Both the position numbers and the translations under genes were made by a program. Below are positions 38,326-47,435 of a stretch of 64,000 nt of DNA, piece by piece. This DNA comes from Paracoccus aerodenitrificans (GTDB lineage: Bacteria; Pseudomonadota; Alphaproteobacteria; Rhodobacterales; Rhodobacteraceae): positions 1,798,001-1,862,000 of the forward strand of contig NZ_CP115784.1 in assembly GCF_027913215.1 (NCBI RefSeq), given 5' to 3'. Within the stretch, counting starts at the first letter, position 1. The number at the start of each line of letters is the position of its first letter. Under the pieces are notes generated by a model. It did no database searches. It was given only the letters and a program-made list of their open reading frames with translations, and had not been told where the DNA came from.

Positions 38326-38595
38326 ATGACCACACAGAAGCCCCATACCGAACCGCGACCACACCCGGATCATGACGCGCCCTGGCCGCTGTGGAAGCTC
38401 GGCCTGCTGCTTTATCCATTCGTGCTGCTGGCGGTCTGGATCAATCTCTTCATGCTGGCACTGATCGGGACATGGCTCGGCCTAGGCAGCCTGTCGCCGG
38501 TTTCCGCGCTTCTGGCGGCACTCGTGATTGCCCTGCCCGCCGATTATGCCGCTGCACTCTGGCTGAGATCTCTGCTGGATCGTGCTGCCGGATAA
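38326..38595 (+). CDS. Small two-helix membrane protein downstream of nirS, unknown
   Basis: An 89-residue protein: a hydrophilic, His/Pro-rich start (HTEPRPHPDHDAPWPLWK) and two hydrophobic segments, about residues 26-48 and 56-76. No family is recognised. It lies 64 bp after nirS on the same strand, past a hairpin. It could be co-expressed with nirS. The His-rich head may bind a metal, which is a guess. Confidence 0.6.
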   Translation: MTTQKPHTEPRPHPDHDAPWPLWKLGLLLYPFVLLAVWINLFMLALIGTWLGLGSLSPVSALLAALVIALPADYAAALWLRSLLDRAAG

Positions 38596-38643
38596 GTATT
38601 TTCGCGCTTTCCAATAGAAGATGGGCATGCAAGCTTCCGCTTC

Positions 38644-39393
38644 ATGGCTGATTTGATTCTGATCTTTGTCGCCGGAATTGTCGGCGGGCTTCTCAACGCG
38701 ATTGCGGGCGGAGGGACTTTCATTACCTTTCCGGCGCTCGTCTTTACCGGCGTGCCAGAGATCGCAGCGAATGCCACATCCACTGTCGCGGCAATGCCGG
38801 GATATCTTGCCGCAGCCATTGGCTTTCGCCGCGATATCGCGGAAATCGAGCGCCCTTTGCTGCTGCGCCTGACCGGATGGACCATGTTCGGCGGCGCGAT
38901 CGGGTCCTTGTTGCTGCTGATTTCCTCTAACGCAGCCTTCGCGGTGCTGGTGCCGTTCCTGCTTCTGGGCGCGACGGTTGTGTTTCTGAAAGGGCCGCAG
39001 ATCCGCGAATGGGCGGCGCAGAGACGCGGGGCCGTGACCGCATTCGGCGCAGGCAGCATGGTGCCGGTCGCGATCTATGGCGGGTTCTTCAATGGCGGAT
39101 TGGGAATCGTGCTTCTGGCCCTGTTCGCGATGTGGGGCATGACAAATCTGCATGCGATGAACGGGCTGAAAAGCTGGCTGAGTTTCGCCCTGTCGGTGGT
39201 CTCTCTGGTGATCTTCGCCTCGGGCGGCAAGATCGTCTGGGTGCCTGCTCTGGTCATGAGCGCGGGGACCATAATCGGAGGGCTTGCCGGAGCACCGGTT
39301 TCGCGCGGGATTCCTGTTCAGACCCTGCGTATGCTGATCGCAGTGGTCGGTTTCGGAATGACCGCCGTGTTCTTCTGGCGATTGGTGGCCTGA
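38644..39393 (+). CDS. TSUP (TauE/SafE) family permease
   Basis: A 249-residue membrane protein with about eight hydrophobic segments and the family marks GGLLNAIAGGGTFITFPAL near residue 14 and NATSTVAAMPGYLAAAIGFRRD. Members export or import sulfite, sulfoacetate or other small organosulfur anions. It starts 48 bp after the small nirS-adjacent gene and converges with sufE, 2 bp away. No partner reveals the substrate. Confidence 0.87.
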   Translation: MADLILIFVAGIVGGLLNAIAGGGTFITFPALVFTGVPEIAANATSTVAAMPGYLAAAIGFRRDIAEIERPLLLRLTGWTMFGGAIGSLLLLISSNAAFAVLVPFLLLGATVVFLKGPQIREWAAQRRGAVTAFGAGSMVPVAIYGGFFNGGLGIVLLALFAMWGMTNLHAMNGLKSWLSFALSVVSLVIFASGGKIVWVPALVMSAGTIIGGLAGAPVSRGIPVQTLRMLIAVVGFGMTAVFFWRLVA

Positions 39394-39395
39394 CG

Positions 39396-39809
39396 CTACG
39401 CCGTTGCAGCAGCCGCGTGCTCGCGGATCCGCGCCACCATCGCCCGCAAACCGTTCGAGCGCTGAGACGACAGATGCTCATTCAGGGAAAGCCGGGCAAG
39501 CTGCGCGGAAGCATCAACCTTTTCTACATCTCCCACCGGCAATCCAGCATAGAGCGCGTGAACCACCGCGATCAGGCCGCGCACGATCAGCGCATCGCTG
39601 TCACCGATGAAATCGAAGCTGCCATCCCTGACCACCGGCACGATCCAGACCTGACTGGCACAGCCATCGACCTTGCTGGCGGGCGTCTGAAGCGCCGCAT
39701 CCATCGGCGGCATATCCTTGCCGATCTCGATCAAATGGCGATAGCGATCTTCCCAGTCATCCAGGAACGCGAATGTCTCGACGATGTCTTCGAAGGCTTC
39801 GGTGGTCAT
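39396..39809 (-). CDS. sufE: SufE-type cysteine desulfurase activator
   Basis: A 137-residue SufE protein: WEDRYRHLIEIGKDMPP, then the sulfur-accepting Cys in KVDGCASQVW, and RSNGLRAMVARIREHA. SufE takes persulfide from SufS during Fe-S cluster assembly. The ATG at 39809 follows GGAGGGCGCCTG. It is not next to other suf genes. Confidence 0.92.
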   Translation of the reverse strand: MTTEAFEDIVETFAFLDDWEDRYRHLIEIGKDMPPMDAALQTPASKVDGCASQVWIVPVVRDGSFDFIGDSDALIVRGLIAVVHALYAGLPVGDVEKVDASAQLARLSLNEHLSSQRSNGLRAMVARIREHAAAATA

Positions 39810-39942
39810 CAGGCGCCCTCCTTGGCGGCGCATCCCTGCTATCGCGCCGGGCAGGGAAGGTCAAAGGGGCGTATGACAAGAAGGCTTTGCGCCCCGCCTG
39901 CCTATCGCCTATCACTGGCCCAGTACAATTGCCGGAGAAATC

Positions 39943-40455
39943 ATGCGCATCGCGACACTCGCCCTGACCCTTGGTGCCGTTCTTGCCGTCAGCGGCTGTT
40001 CCCGTTTCGGCAGCGATAGCGGGATGAATCCGTTCGGCTGGTTCGGCGGCGGCTCTCGTGAGCCGACAACGCTTGAGCCTGAGGAAGGCTGGGTTACCCG
40101 TTCGGATGATCCACGCCAGCCGGTTCCCCAGCTTCTGTCGGCAGAGCTTGAGCCACTGAATGAAGGCCAGTTGCTGCTGGTGCGTGCGTTTGCCCCGGTA
40201 AAAGGCTGGTGGGGGCTGGAACTGATCACCGAGCGACCGCAACCCGCCGAGCAACTGCGTCCCGATGATGACGGCATTCTGCGGCTGGTGCTGATCGGCA
40301 ATCCGCCTTTGCCTCAGGAGGGTCAGGCAATTCTGCCCGCCAGTCCCGAATCGGATGTTCTGAATGTGGCGCTTCCGATCTCGACAGTGCAGCTGTCGCG
40401 GCTGCGCGGGATCGAGATCCGCTCGGCCTCGGGCGGTCTGTCGCTGCGGCCCTGA
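39943..40455 (+). CDS. Predicted lipoprotein, unknown function
   Basis: A 170-residue protein with a lipobox LAVSGC (Cys at about residue 19) after a hydrophobic signal, so it should be lipid-anchored. A Gly/Phe-rich linker follows, then a compact domain with VPQLLSAELEPLNEGQLLLV. Similar proteins seem common in Rhodobacteraceae, but I know no function. It converges with the GNAT gene 16 bp away. Confidence 0.75.
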   Translation: MRIATLALTLGAVLAVSGCSRFGSDSGMNPFGWFGGGSREPTTLEPEEGWVTRSDDPRQPVPQLLSAELEPLNEGQLLLVRAFAPVKGWWGLELITERPQPAEQLRPDDDGILRLVLIGNPPLPQEGQAILPASPESDVLNVALPISTVQLSRLRGIEIRSASGGLSLRP

Positions 40456-40471
40456 GACGGGTTGCGCCGGG

Positions 40472-40915
40472 TCAGAGCTTTTTCTTGAAACCGATATGGC
40501 TTGGCGCATAGCCAAGCCGCTCATAGAAGCGATGCGCATCTTCCCGTGCCGCATTGCTGGTCAGTTGCACAAGCTTCGCCCCGGCATCGCAAGCCCGCCT
40601 CTCGGCATCCACCATCAGCGTGGCTCCTACGCCCTGCCCACGCAGCGATGCATCGACGCGGACGGCCTCGATCTGCGCCCGGCGACTGGCCGACAATGAA
40701 AGCCCGGAGATGATCGTCAGTTGATAGGTCGCCACGACCTGCCCGGCCTGCTCACCCACATAAACCATGTTCTGCGGCTCATCCGAGATTGCATCGAAAG
40801 CGGCATAATAGCTGGCCGGATCGGGCATCTCGCGTGTTTTCCCCAGCATATCATCCGCAAGAAGCGCCATGATGGCGGGAATATCGTCACGCGTTGCAGG
40901 GCGGAAGCGGATCAT
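40472..40915 (-). CDS. GNAT-family N-acetyltransferase
   Basis: A 147-residue acetyltransferase. The acetyl-CoA site is [17 protein letters not shown] (motif RGQGVG), and the C-terminal motif is [21 protein letters not shown]. It overlaps the trpF stop by four bases (ATGA) and so is co-translated with trpF. In related genomes I would expect trpB here. The substrate is unknown. Confidence 0.88.
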   Translation of the reverse strand: MIRFRPATRDDIPAIMALLADDMLGKTREMPDPASYYAAFDAISDEPQNMVYVGEQAGQVVATYQLTIISGLSLSASRRAQIEAVRVDASLRGQGVGATLMVDAERRACDAGAKLVQLTSNAAREDAHRFYERLGYAPSHIGFKKKL

Positions 40916-41544
40916 GAGGCCGCGCTGACGAAGCGGCGGATCATCTCGGGATCCTTTTCCCCCGGAGCCGATTCGACGCCCGAGGACACATCAACGATGC
41001 GCGCCCCGGTCAGCCGGATCGCTTCGGCGACGTTATCCGCGCTCAGCCCGCCCGCCAGCATCCAAGGGGTCAGCCATTTTCGCCCGACCAGCAAGCGCCA
41101 GTCGAAGGCCAGCCCGTTCCCGCCGGGCAGGATGGCGTCCTTCGGTGCCTTGGCATCGACCAGCAGAAGATCTGCAACCAGCCCGTAATCCCAAAGCGCC
41201 TCAAGATCGTCCGGACCGGCAACGCCCACCGCCTTCATGACCGGCAGGCCGAAACGCTGCCTGATCTCTGCAACACGGTCAGCCGATTCGCGCCCGTGAA
41301 GTTGCAGGATATCCAGCGGAACCTCTGCCAGCACCTGTTCAAGCGGCGCATCGTCCGGATCGACGAAAAGCCCCACCCGGGCAATGCCCGGCGGAACCTC
41401 ACGCGCCAGTTCCGCCGCCTTTTCAGGCGTCACATAGCGCGGAGATTTTGTAAAGAAGACAAAACCGATAAAAGAAGCCCCGGCCCCGACCGCAGCGGCG
41501 ACATGTTCGGATCGGGTCAGCCCGCAGATCTTGACCTGAGCCAA
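40912..41544 (-). CDS. trpF: Phosphoribosylanthranilate isomerase
   Basis: A 210-residue TIM-barrel enzyme of tryptophan synthesis that converts phosphoribosylanthranilate to the carboxyphenylamino-deoxyribulose phosphate. The catalytic Cys is in VKICGLTR, the Asp in [11 protein letters not shown], and the phosphate loop is [13 protein letters not shown], then DVSSGVES. The start is TTG at 41544, one base after the lapA stop, since [11 protein letters not shown] is the normal N-terminus; the longer open frame runs into lapA. Coupling to lapA translation is likely. Confidence 0.92.
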   Translation of the reverse strand: MAQVKICGLTRSEHVAAAVGAGASFIGFVFFTKSPRYVTPEKAAELAREVPPGIARVGLFVDPDDAPLEQVLAEVPLDILQLHGRESADRVAEIRQRFGLPVMKAVGVAGPDDLEALWDYGLVADLLLVDAKAPKDAILPGGNGLAFDWRLLVGRKWLTPWMLAGGLSADNVAEAIRLTGARIVDVSSGVESAPGEKDPEMIRRFVSAAS

Positions 41545-41545
41545 T

Positions 41546-41947
41546 TCAGCGCGTCGCAGGCAGGCTGGTTCCCGTCGCAGGCTGAGCCGAAGCGGCGAGC
41601 TTTGGCTGGTCCAGTATCGCCAGCACCTCATCATTCGGGGCGTTGTGCCGGTCGCGCAGATTTCCGACCTCACGTTCCAGCCGCTGCACTTCCTGCCTCC
41701 GGCGGGTCGCCGCATTGCGAATATGCGCCTCGCGGAGCCATTCCCAGATGAACCCGATCACGATGCCACTGACAATCGCAAGAAAAATCACCAGGAACAA
41801 CGGCAGAGTAATCTGCCACGGACCGCCCGTATATTGATCGAACGTCTCAGGCAGCGCTCTCAGCGTCACGGCGGAGCGGTTAGCAAGAGCGATGGCCACC
41901 AGCAGAACAGCCAGCAGGATGACGAACAGAAGGCGGATGATGCGCAT
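41546..41947 (-). CDS. lapA: LapA-domain membrane protein
   Basis: A 133-residue protein with two membrane segments (about residues 3-21 and 45-68) and a cytoplasmic helical tail ([19 protein letters not shown]). This is the lipopolysaccharide-assembly-protein-A domain family. It stands between ihfB and trpF, the usual place in Rhodobacteraceae. Confidence 0.83.
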   Translation of the reverse strand: MRIIRLLFVILLAVLLVAIALANRSAVTLRALPETFDQYTGGPWQITLPLFLVIFLAIVSGIVIGFIWEWLREAHIRNAATRRRQEVQRLEREVGNLRDRHNAPNDEVLAILDQPKLAASAQPATGTSLPATR

Positions 41948-41986
41948 GGGTTACCTCGGGATCAGGTGCCTGACCGATTTGCCAGA

Positions 41987-42271
41987 TCAGGCGTCTCCGT
42001 TCAACCTGTCACGCAACAGCTTGCCGGTCTTGAAGAAGGGAACATGCTTTTCATCGACGGGTACGGATTCGCCGGTGCGCGGGTTCCGGCCCATGCGGGC
42101 ATCCCGCTTCTTGACCGAAAATGCACCGAATCCACGAAGCTCGACACGCTCACCGCGCGACATGGCGTCGATGATTTCATCGAAAATGGTCGAGACGATC
42201 CGATCCACGTCCCGTTGAATGAGATGCGGGTTTTCTTCCGCGATTTTCTGAATCAGCTCCGACCGTATCAT
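41987..42271 (-). CDS. ihfB: Integration host factor subunit beta
   Basis: A 94-residue DNA-bending protein: [14 protein letters not shown], then [22 protein letters not shown], whose RNPRTGE arm inserts in the minor groove. It forms a heterodimer with IhfA. It follows rpsA, as in most Proteobacteria, after a strong terminator. Confidence 0.94.
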   Translation of the reverse strand: MIRSELIQKIAEENPHLIQRDVDRIVSTIFDEIIDAMSRGERVELRGFGAFSVKKRDARMGRNPRTGESVPVDEKHVPFFKTGKLLRDRLNGDA

Positions 42272-42388
42272 ACTTCCCCCGACCGTAATGGACCACTCAA
42301 GCGCGATGCATCTGCCCCGACGCCTGATGTTAAAACGCGAAACTTATCATTTGGTTGCACGATACGGGAGGTTAGGTCGCAATTGCTT

Positions 42389-42419
42389 AAAAAAACAACC
42401 CCCGGCGGAGCGCCGGGGG
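42389..42419 (-). terminator. Rho-independent terminator of rpsA
   Basis: On the minus strand CCCCCGGCG and CGCCGGGGG (42419-42411 and 42407-42399) form a perfect 9-bp stem with loop CTC, followed by TTG and seven T. It lies 28 bp after the rpsA stop. Confidence 0.94.
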
Positions 42420-42446
42420 CTGAGGCATCTTGTCCTGAAGGCAGGA

Positions 42447-44126
42447 TTACTCGCGGCTTTTCAGCGCAGCGCCCAGAATGTCGCCAAGCGAGGCACCCGA
42501 GTCGGAGCTGCCATATTGTTCGACGGCTTCTTTTTCCTCGGCGATCTCGCGGGCCTTGATCGACAGACCCAGACGACGCGATTTCGCATCGACATTGGTG
42601 ACGCGCACATCGACCTTGTCGCCGACGCCGAAACGTTCGGGACGCTGGTCCTGACGGTCGCGGGCCAGATCCGAGCGGCGGATGAACGACTTTGCGCTGT
42701 TATATTCCACCTCGATCCCGCCATCCTCGATCGCGGTTACTTCCACGGTGATGACATCGCCACGCTTGACGCCTTCGACAGCCTCGGCCATCGCTTCGTT
42801 TTCAAGCGCCTTGATCGACAGCGAAATACGCTCTTTCTCGACATCGACTTCCTGCACGACCGCGCGGACGACATCGCCCTTGCGGAAGTCCTGAATGGCG
42901 TCCTCGCCCCGGACATCCCACGAGATATCCGACAGGTGAACCATACCGTCGATATCGCCGTCGAGACCCACGAACAGACCGAATTCGGTGATGTTCTTGA
43001 CCTCGCCCTCGATCTGGGTGCCGGTCGGGTGGGTTTCGGCGAAGACTTCCCACGGGTTCCGCTGCGTCTGCTTGAGACCCAGAGACACGCGGCGCTTGGC
43101 TTCGTCGATTTCCAGCACCATGACGTCGACTTCCTGAGAGGTCGAGACGATCTTGCCGGGATGAACGTTCTTCTTGGTCCAGCTCATTTCCGAGACATGG
43201 ACCAGACCTTCGATGCCTGCTTCCAGTTCCACGAAGGCACCGTAATCGGTGATGTTCGTGACGCGGCCCTGATGGACGGAACCGATCGGGAATTTCTCGG
43301 CAACGCTGTCCCACGGATCGGCCTGAAGCTGCTTCATGCCAAGGCTGATGCGGTGGCTGTCACGGTTGATCTTGATGACCTGAACCTTGACGGTTTCGCC
43401 GATGGACAGGATTTCAGACGGGTGGTTGACGCGACGCCAAGCCATGTCGGTGACGTGCAGCAGGCCGTCAACGCCGCCAAGATCGACGAAGGCACCGTAT
43501 TCGGTGATGTTCTTGACCACGCCGTCAACGGTCTGGCCTTCGGTCAGGTTGGCAATGACCTCGGCACGCTGTTCGGCGCGGCTCTCTTCCAGAATGGCGC
43601 GGCGCGACACGACGATATTGCCGCGGCGGCGGTCCATTTTCAGGATCTGGAAGGGCTGCTTCAGACCCATCAACGGGCCTGCATCACGCACCGGGCGCAC
43701 ATCAACCTGCGAACCGGGCAGGAAGGCAACAGCGCCGCCAAGATCGACGGTGAAGCCGCCCTTGACGCGACCGAAGATGGCGCCTTCGACGCTCTCTTCC
43801 TCGGCATAGGCCTTTTCCAGACGATCCCAGGCTTCCTCACGACGGGCCTTTTCACGGCTGATCGAAGCTTCGCCGCGGGCGTTTTCGACGCGGTCCAGAT
43901 ACACTTCGACTTCGTCGCCGACGCTCAGATTCGCGTCTTCGCCGGGATTTGCGAATTCTTTCAGATCGACGCGGCCTTCCATCTTGTAGCCGACATCGAT
44001 GATGGCCTGTCCGGCCTCGATGGCAATCACCTTGCCTTTGACGACAGAACCCTCGTCGGGGGTGTCAATATCGAGGCTCTCATTGAGCATCGCCTCGAAA
44101 TCTTCCATGCTTGCGCGTTCAGCCAT
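42447..44126 (-). CDS. rpsA: 30S ribosomal protein S1
   Basis: A 559-residue protein with six S1 RNA-binding repeats, for example GVVKNITEYGAFVDLGGVDG, GRVTNITDYGAFVELEAGIEG and GEVKNITEFGLFVGLDGDIDG. S1 binds mRNA and brings it to the 30S subunit. Length is close to the E. coli protein. AAAGGAAAC about 15 bases upstream is the only ribosome site visible, and a 260-bp leader precedes it. Confidence 0.97.
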   Translation of the reverse strand: MAERASMEDFEAMLNESLDIDTPDEGSVVKGKVIAIEAGQAIIDVGYKMEGRVDLKEFANPGEDANLSVGDEVEVYLDRVENARGEASISREKARREEAWDRLEKAYAEEESVEGAIFGRVKGGFTVDLGGAVAFLPGSQVDVRPVRDAGPLMGLKQPFQILKMDRRRGNIVVSRRAILEESRAEQRAEVIANLTEGQTVDGVVKNITEYGAFVDLGGVDGLLHVTDMAWRRVNHPSEILSIGETVKVQVIKINRDSHRISLGMKQLQADPWDSVAEKFPIGSVHQGRVTNITDYGAFVELEAGIEGLVHVSEMSWTKKNVHPGKIVSTSQEVDVMVLEIDEAKRRVSLGLKQTQRNPWEVFAETHPTGTQIEGEVKNITEFGLFVGLDGDIDGMVHLSDISWDVRGEDAIQDFRKGDVVRAVVQEVDVEKERISLSIKALENEAMAEAVEGVKRGDVITVEVTAIEDGGIEVEYNSAKSFIRRSDLARDRQDQRPERFGVGDKVDVRVTNVDAKSRRLGLSIKAREIAEEKEAVEQYGSSDSGASLGDILGAALKSRE

Positions 44127-44286
44127 AAGCGATCAGTTTCCTTTACATGTGTTTTCTGGCCTGACGGTTGGCTCCGCCGGTCTTTATGAGGTCTTTCGGA
44201 ACGACAAAGGGTCGCGGCATTGGCCCGACCCGTCAGAAGAAGCCTGTTATGGCCATATCGTTATCGTTCGATTGACTTGCGCGGCG

Positions 44287-44315
44287 ATATAGGCGGAATT
44301 TACGAAGATCACAAG
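44287..44315 (-). promoter_or_regulatory. Candidate rpsA promoter
   Basis: On the minus strand CTTGTG (44315-44310) and CTATAT (44292-44287) are 17 bp apart, the pattern of housekeeping promoters in Alphaproteobacteria. Transcription would start about 155 bp before rpsA, giving a long leader in which S1 autoregulation could occur. Confidence 0.45.
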
Positions 44316-44385
44316 CCCGTAAGCCAGCAATTCGCGGGATTTCGCCATTATTTCCGTCGGGCGCGTCCGGAAACTTGACGCAACG

Positions 44386-44973
44386 TTATCCGGCCCGGCG
44401 AATCTCGACCAGTCCGACCGCAAAGCGAACCGCGTCCCCGATGGACAACTCGCTTGTGTCCAGCACCACGGCATCCTCGGCGGGACGCAGCGGCGCCGTA
44501 GCGCGTTCGCTGTCACGGGCGTCCCGTTCACGCAGCGCGATCAGCGTTTCCGAGGGGTCCGCGCCGATTTCTGCCGCACGACGCCGCGCACGCACCTCAT
44601 CCGAGGCGATCACATAAAGCTTGAGATCAGCCTCGGGGCAAATGACCGTGCCGATATCGCGCCCATCCAGAACCGCTCCCGGTTCCTGAAGGGCAAAACT
44701 GCGCTGAAATTCGACCAGAGCGCTGCGCACTTCCGGAATCGCCGCGACCCTGCTGGCGGCCTGCCCGGCCTCATTGCTACGCAGATCGTGGCGGCGCAGA
44801 TCGTCCGGCGTCAGCGATTGTGCCGCCTGAACCGGATCGCCGCCTTTCGCCCCAACCGCGCGATACAGCAAGCCAGTATCCAGATGGGAAAAGCCGAACT
44901 CCCTCGCCAGGGCGCGGGCAATCGTCCCCTTGCCCGAGGCGGCGGGTCCGTCAATGGCGATGGTAAACGGCAT
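44386..44973 (-). CDS. cmk: Cytidylate kinase
   Basis: A 195-residue kinase that phosphorylates CMP and dCMP. It has the P-loop [17 protein letters not shown] at residues 6-22, [14 protein letters not shown], and the substrate motif [17 protein letters not shown]. The ATG at 44973 follows GGGGAAGAC. It lies upstream of rpsA, the usual order. Confidence 0.95.
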   Translation of the reverse strand: MPFTIAIDGPAASGKGTIARALAREFGFSHLDTGLLYRAVGAKGGDPVQAAQSLTPDDLRRHDLRSNEAGQAASRVAAIPEVRSALVEFQRSFALQEPGAVLDGRDIGTVICPEADLKLYVIASDEVRARRRAAEIGADPSETLIALRERDARDSERATAPLRPAEDAVVLDTSELSIGDAVRFAVGLVEIRRAG

Positions 44974-45025
44974 GTCTTCCCCCTGCTTGCGGGCAGCTTT
45001 GCCACGCAGCCGGCAAAGCCACAAT

Positions 45026-45055
45026 GAAAAACGCCGACCCCAACGGAGCCGGCGT
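45026..45055 (-). terminator. Rho-independent terminator of rpsB-tsf
   Basis: ACGCCG and CGGCGT (minus strand 45055-45050 and 45036-45031) close a stem with inner GC pairs, and a run of T follows. It is 20 bp after the tsf stop. Confidence 0.8.
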
Positions 45056-45075
45056 CGCCTGCGATCTGCGAGGGA

Positions 45076-45954
45076 TCAGTTTCCGCCGAGGGTCTTGGCG
45101 ACCTCTGCGGCGAAATCTTCTTCTTTCTTCTCGATACCTTCGCCGACACCCATGCGGATGAAGGAAAGCACCTCGACACCGCCTTCTTTGGCGGCTTCCG
45201 CAACGGTGATATCCGGGTTGATGACGAATTTCTGACCGAGAAGCGTGACCTCCTCGAAGAACTTCTTCATCCGGCCCTTGATCATGTTTTCGATGATATT
45301 CTCGGGCTTTCCGGATTCGCGGGCCTGCTCGGTCAGAACGGATTTCTCGCGCTCGACCAGAGCCGGATCCAGATCGTCTTCCGACAGAGAGGCCGGATTG
45401 GTCGCGGCAATATGCATCGCGATCTGCTTGCCGATTTCAGGGTTATCGCCCTTCAGAGCAACCAGAACGCCGATCTTGCCCATGCCCTCGGCTGCGGCGT
45501 TGTGCACATAGGACACCACACTGTCGCCTTCGACCGCGTCCATGCGGCGCAGATCCATTTTCTCACCGATCTTCGCAACGGCATCGGTGATGACTTCGCT
45601 GACCGGCTTGCCGTTCAGCTTTGCGTCGCGCAGCGCGTCCACGGAATCGACATCCAGAGCGGTTTGGGCAATGCCGCGAACCATATTTTGGAATTCTTCG
45701 TTCTTGGCCACGAAGTCGGTTTCCGAGTTCACCTCGACCGCAACGCCCTTGCCGCCCTGAACGGCAACAGCGACCAGACCCTCGGCTGCAACGCGGTCGG
45801 ATTTCTTGGCCGCCTTCGCCAGACCCTTGGTGCGCAGCCAGTCAACGGCGGCTTCCATGTCGCCATCGGTTTCGGTCAGCGCCTTCTTGGCGTCCATCAT
45901 GCCTGCGCCGGTCGATTCACGCAGTTCTTTCACCATCTGAGCGGTAATCGCCAT
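45076..45954 (-). CDS. tsf: Elongation factor Ts
   Basis: A 292-residue guanine-nucleotide exchange factor for EF-Tu. The N-terminal UBA-like part has [21 protein letters not shown], followed by [15 protein letters not shown] and HIAATNP. It is the second gene after rpsB, the near-universal order, with a hairpin in the 71-bp gap. Confidence 0.97.
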   Translation of the reverse strand: MAITAQMVKELRESTGAGMMDAKKALTETDGDMEAAVDWLRTKGLAKAAKKSDRVAAEGLVAVAVQGGKGVAVEVNSETDFVAKNEEFQNMVRGIAQTALDVDSVDALRDAKLNGKPVSEVITDAVAKIGEKMDLRRMDAVEGDSVVSYVHNAAAEGMGKIGVLVALKGDNPEIGKQIAMHIAATNPASLSEDDLDPALVEREKSVLTEQARESGKPENIIENMIKGRMKKFFEEVTLLGQKFVINPDITVAEAAKEGGVEVLSFIRMGVGEGIEKKEEDFAAEVAKTLGGN

Positions 45955-45978
45955 GTGGCCTCTCCTTCTGTAAGCGTC

Positions 45979-45999
45979 GGACGGGGCTTAGCCCCGCCC
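45979..45999 (-). terminator. Attenuating hairpin between rpsB and tsf
   Basis: GGGCGGGGC and GCCCCGTCC pair over nine positions (one G-T) around a short loop, without T run. In rpsB-tsf operons such hairpins lower tsf transcription relative to rpsB. Confidence 0.5.
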
Positions 46000-46025
46000 G
46001 GTAACATTTCGGTAACGTGCGCGTC

Positions 46026-46808
46026 TCAGGCGTCGGATTCGGCAGCGACGGTTTCTTCCGCCTCGACCTCTTCCGCAGGCACATCGGCCAGAGCACCCAG
46101 GTCAACACCCGCCGCACCCATCTGCGCGGACATGCCGTCCAGAGCCGCACGGCTCGCCAGATCGCAGTACAGCGCGATTGCACGCGCCGCGTCATCATTG
46201 CCCGGAATGATGTAATCCACACCTTCGGGCGAGCAATTCGTATCGACCACGGCGACGACCGGAATACCCAGCTTCTTGGCTTCGGCAATCGCGAGATCTT
46301 CCTTGTTCACGTCGATCACGAACAGCAGATCCGGCAGGCCGCCCATTTCGCGGATCCCGCCAAGCGAGGCCTGAAGCTTGGTCTGCTCACGCTCAAGCTG
46401 GAGACGCTCTTTCTTGGTCAGACCTTCAGCGCCCTGTTCCATCGTCTCGTCGATCTGCTTGAGGCGGTTGATCGACTGCGAAACTGTTTTCCAGTTGGTC
46501 AGAGTGCCACCCAGCCAGCGATGGTTCATATAGAACTGCGCGGAACGCTCGGCAGCATCGGCGACCGGCTTCTGCGCCTGACGCTTGGTGCCGACGAACA
46601 GCACGCGGCCGCCTTTGGCAACGGTGTCACGCACGACCTGCAGCGCCTGATCCAGCATCGGAACGGTCTGCGTCAAATCGACGATGTGAATGCCGTTGCG
46701 ATCGCCATAGATGTATTCCGACATCCGCGGATTCCACCGCTGCGTCTGGTGACCGTAGTGAACGCCAGCTTCAAGCAGCTGACGCATGGAGAATTCAGGG
46801 AGCGCCAT
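46026..46808 (-). CDS. rpsB: 30S ribosomal protein S2
   Basis: A 260-residue protein with S2 marks: [40 protein letters not shown] and [14 protein letters not shown]. The ATG at 46808 follows AAAGGAAATGGAC; the longer open frame reads through the structured leader and is not used. An acidic tail ([20 protein letters not shown]) is typical of Alphaproteobacteria. Confidence 0.97.
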   Translation of the reverse strand: MALPEFSMRQLLEAGVHYGHQTQRWNPRMSEYIYGDRNGIHIVDLTQTVPMLDQALQVVRDTVAKGGRVLFVGTKRQAQKPVADAAERSAQFYMNHRWLGGTLTNWKTVSQSINRLKQIDETMEQGAEGLTKKERLQLEREQTKLQASLGGIREMGGLPDLLFVIDVNKEDLAIAEAKKLGIPVVAVVDTNCSPEGVDYIIPGNDDAARAIALYCDLASRAALDGMSAQMGAAGVDLGALADVPAEEVEAEETVAAESDA

Positions 46809-46835
46809 GTCCATTTCCTTTCCGGTTTGCGCCTT

Positions 46836-46908
46836 GGCAGAGGATCTCAGGGTTGCCCCCAACCGGTGGACCTGACCGGGATGTCTCCCCGGAAGGCCCG
46901 CCTCTGCC
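46836..46908 (-). ncRNA. Structured rpsB mRNA leader, candidate S2-binding element
   Basis: Read 5' to 3' on the minus strand, three stems form a closed junction. P1 is GGCAGAGG (46908-46901) with CCTCTGCC (46843-46836), 8 bp. P2 is GGGCCT (46899-46894) with AGGTCC (46873-46868), continued by an inner CCGGG/CCCGG stem. P3 is GGTTG (46864-46860) with CAACC (46855-46851). It starts about eight bases after the predicted transcription start and ends 28 bases before the ATG. In other bacteria S2 represses its own operon through the rpsB leader; this fold could be the equivalent. Confidence 0.65.
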
Positions 46909-46923
46909 TGTGAAGTGGGACGG

Positions 46924-46952
46924 CACATATGCCAGCTTCCGGCGTTTTGCAA
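46924..46952 (-). promoter_or_regulatory. rpsB promoter
   Basis: TTGCAA (46952-46947) and TATGTG (46929-46924) on the minus strand are 17 bp apart, a good housekeeping promoter. Transcription would start near 46917, directly before the structured leader. Confidence 0.6.
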
Positions 46953-47159
46953 CCCCGTATGCGCAGGGCTTCCGACGAGCCGGATCGTTCAAGTTTTAAA
47001 TTGATAACAGGCGAAGCCCGCCCCCAACGGATGTAGTTTCGCTTCGACGTCAACCAAAACTTAACAGCTAAACTTCTAAAACGCGATGAAACGGACCGAT
47101 CTCAAGGAACTGGCCATGCCGCATCTTCCTCACGCCCGGCGCAATTGCGCCTCCCGCGC

Positions 47160-47435
47160 ATGAGCGCCGCGATCAGACTGCCGGCGCGGCTGGATCTGAC
47201 CGCCGCGCACCCTCTTGCCCGCGAAATCTCTGCGGTTGGGGGGGATCTGATTCTTGACTGTGCAGAGGTGACACATCTCGGGGGGCTATGTTTGCAGGTT
47301 CTTCTGGCTGCGCAGAAGGACTGTCAGGCAAACGGGCGGGACTTCCGGCTTCTGAACCGAACCGAAGATCTTGACGCGGCGCTGAAACTGCTCGGTGCCG
47401 AACTGCCTCAATCCTCGGAAAAGGTGCCCACATGA
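47160..47435 (+). CDS. STAS-domain protein of the chemotaxis operon
   Basis: A 91-residue protein with a STAS (anti-sigma-factor-antagonist) fold: LDLTAAHPLAREIS, LILDCAEVTHLGGLCLQVLLAAQ, and FRLLNRTEDLDAALKLLG. The Ser that is phosphorylated in classical members is replaced (HLGGL), so it probably works by binding only. ATG 47160 overlaps the stop of a tiny frame (47116-47163, 15 codons) that has its own AAGGAA ribosome site, so it may be translated by coupling. It overlaps the next receiver gene by four bases. Confidence 0.72.
   Translation: MSAAIRLPARLDLTAAHPLAREISAVGGDLILDCAEVTHLGGLCLQVLLAAQKDCQANGRDFRLLNRTEDLDAALKLLGAELPQSSEKVPT

Noticed and set aside
42288..44189. 633-codon open frame opposite rpsA
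   Set aside because: It mirrors the S1 repeats of rpsA, and the true gene has terminator, start and motifs on the minus strand.
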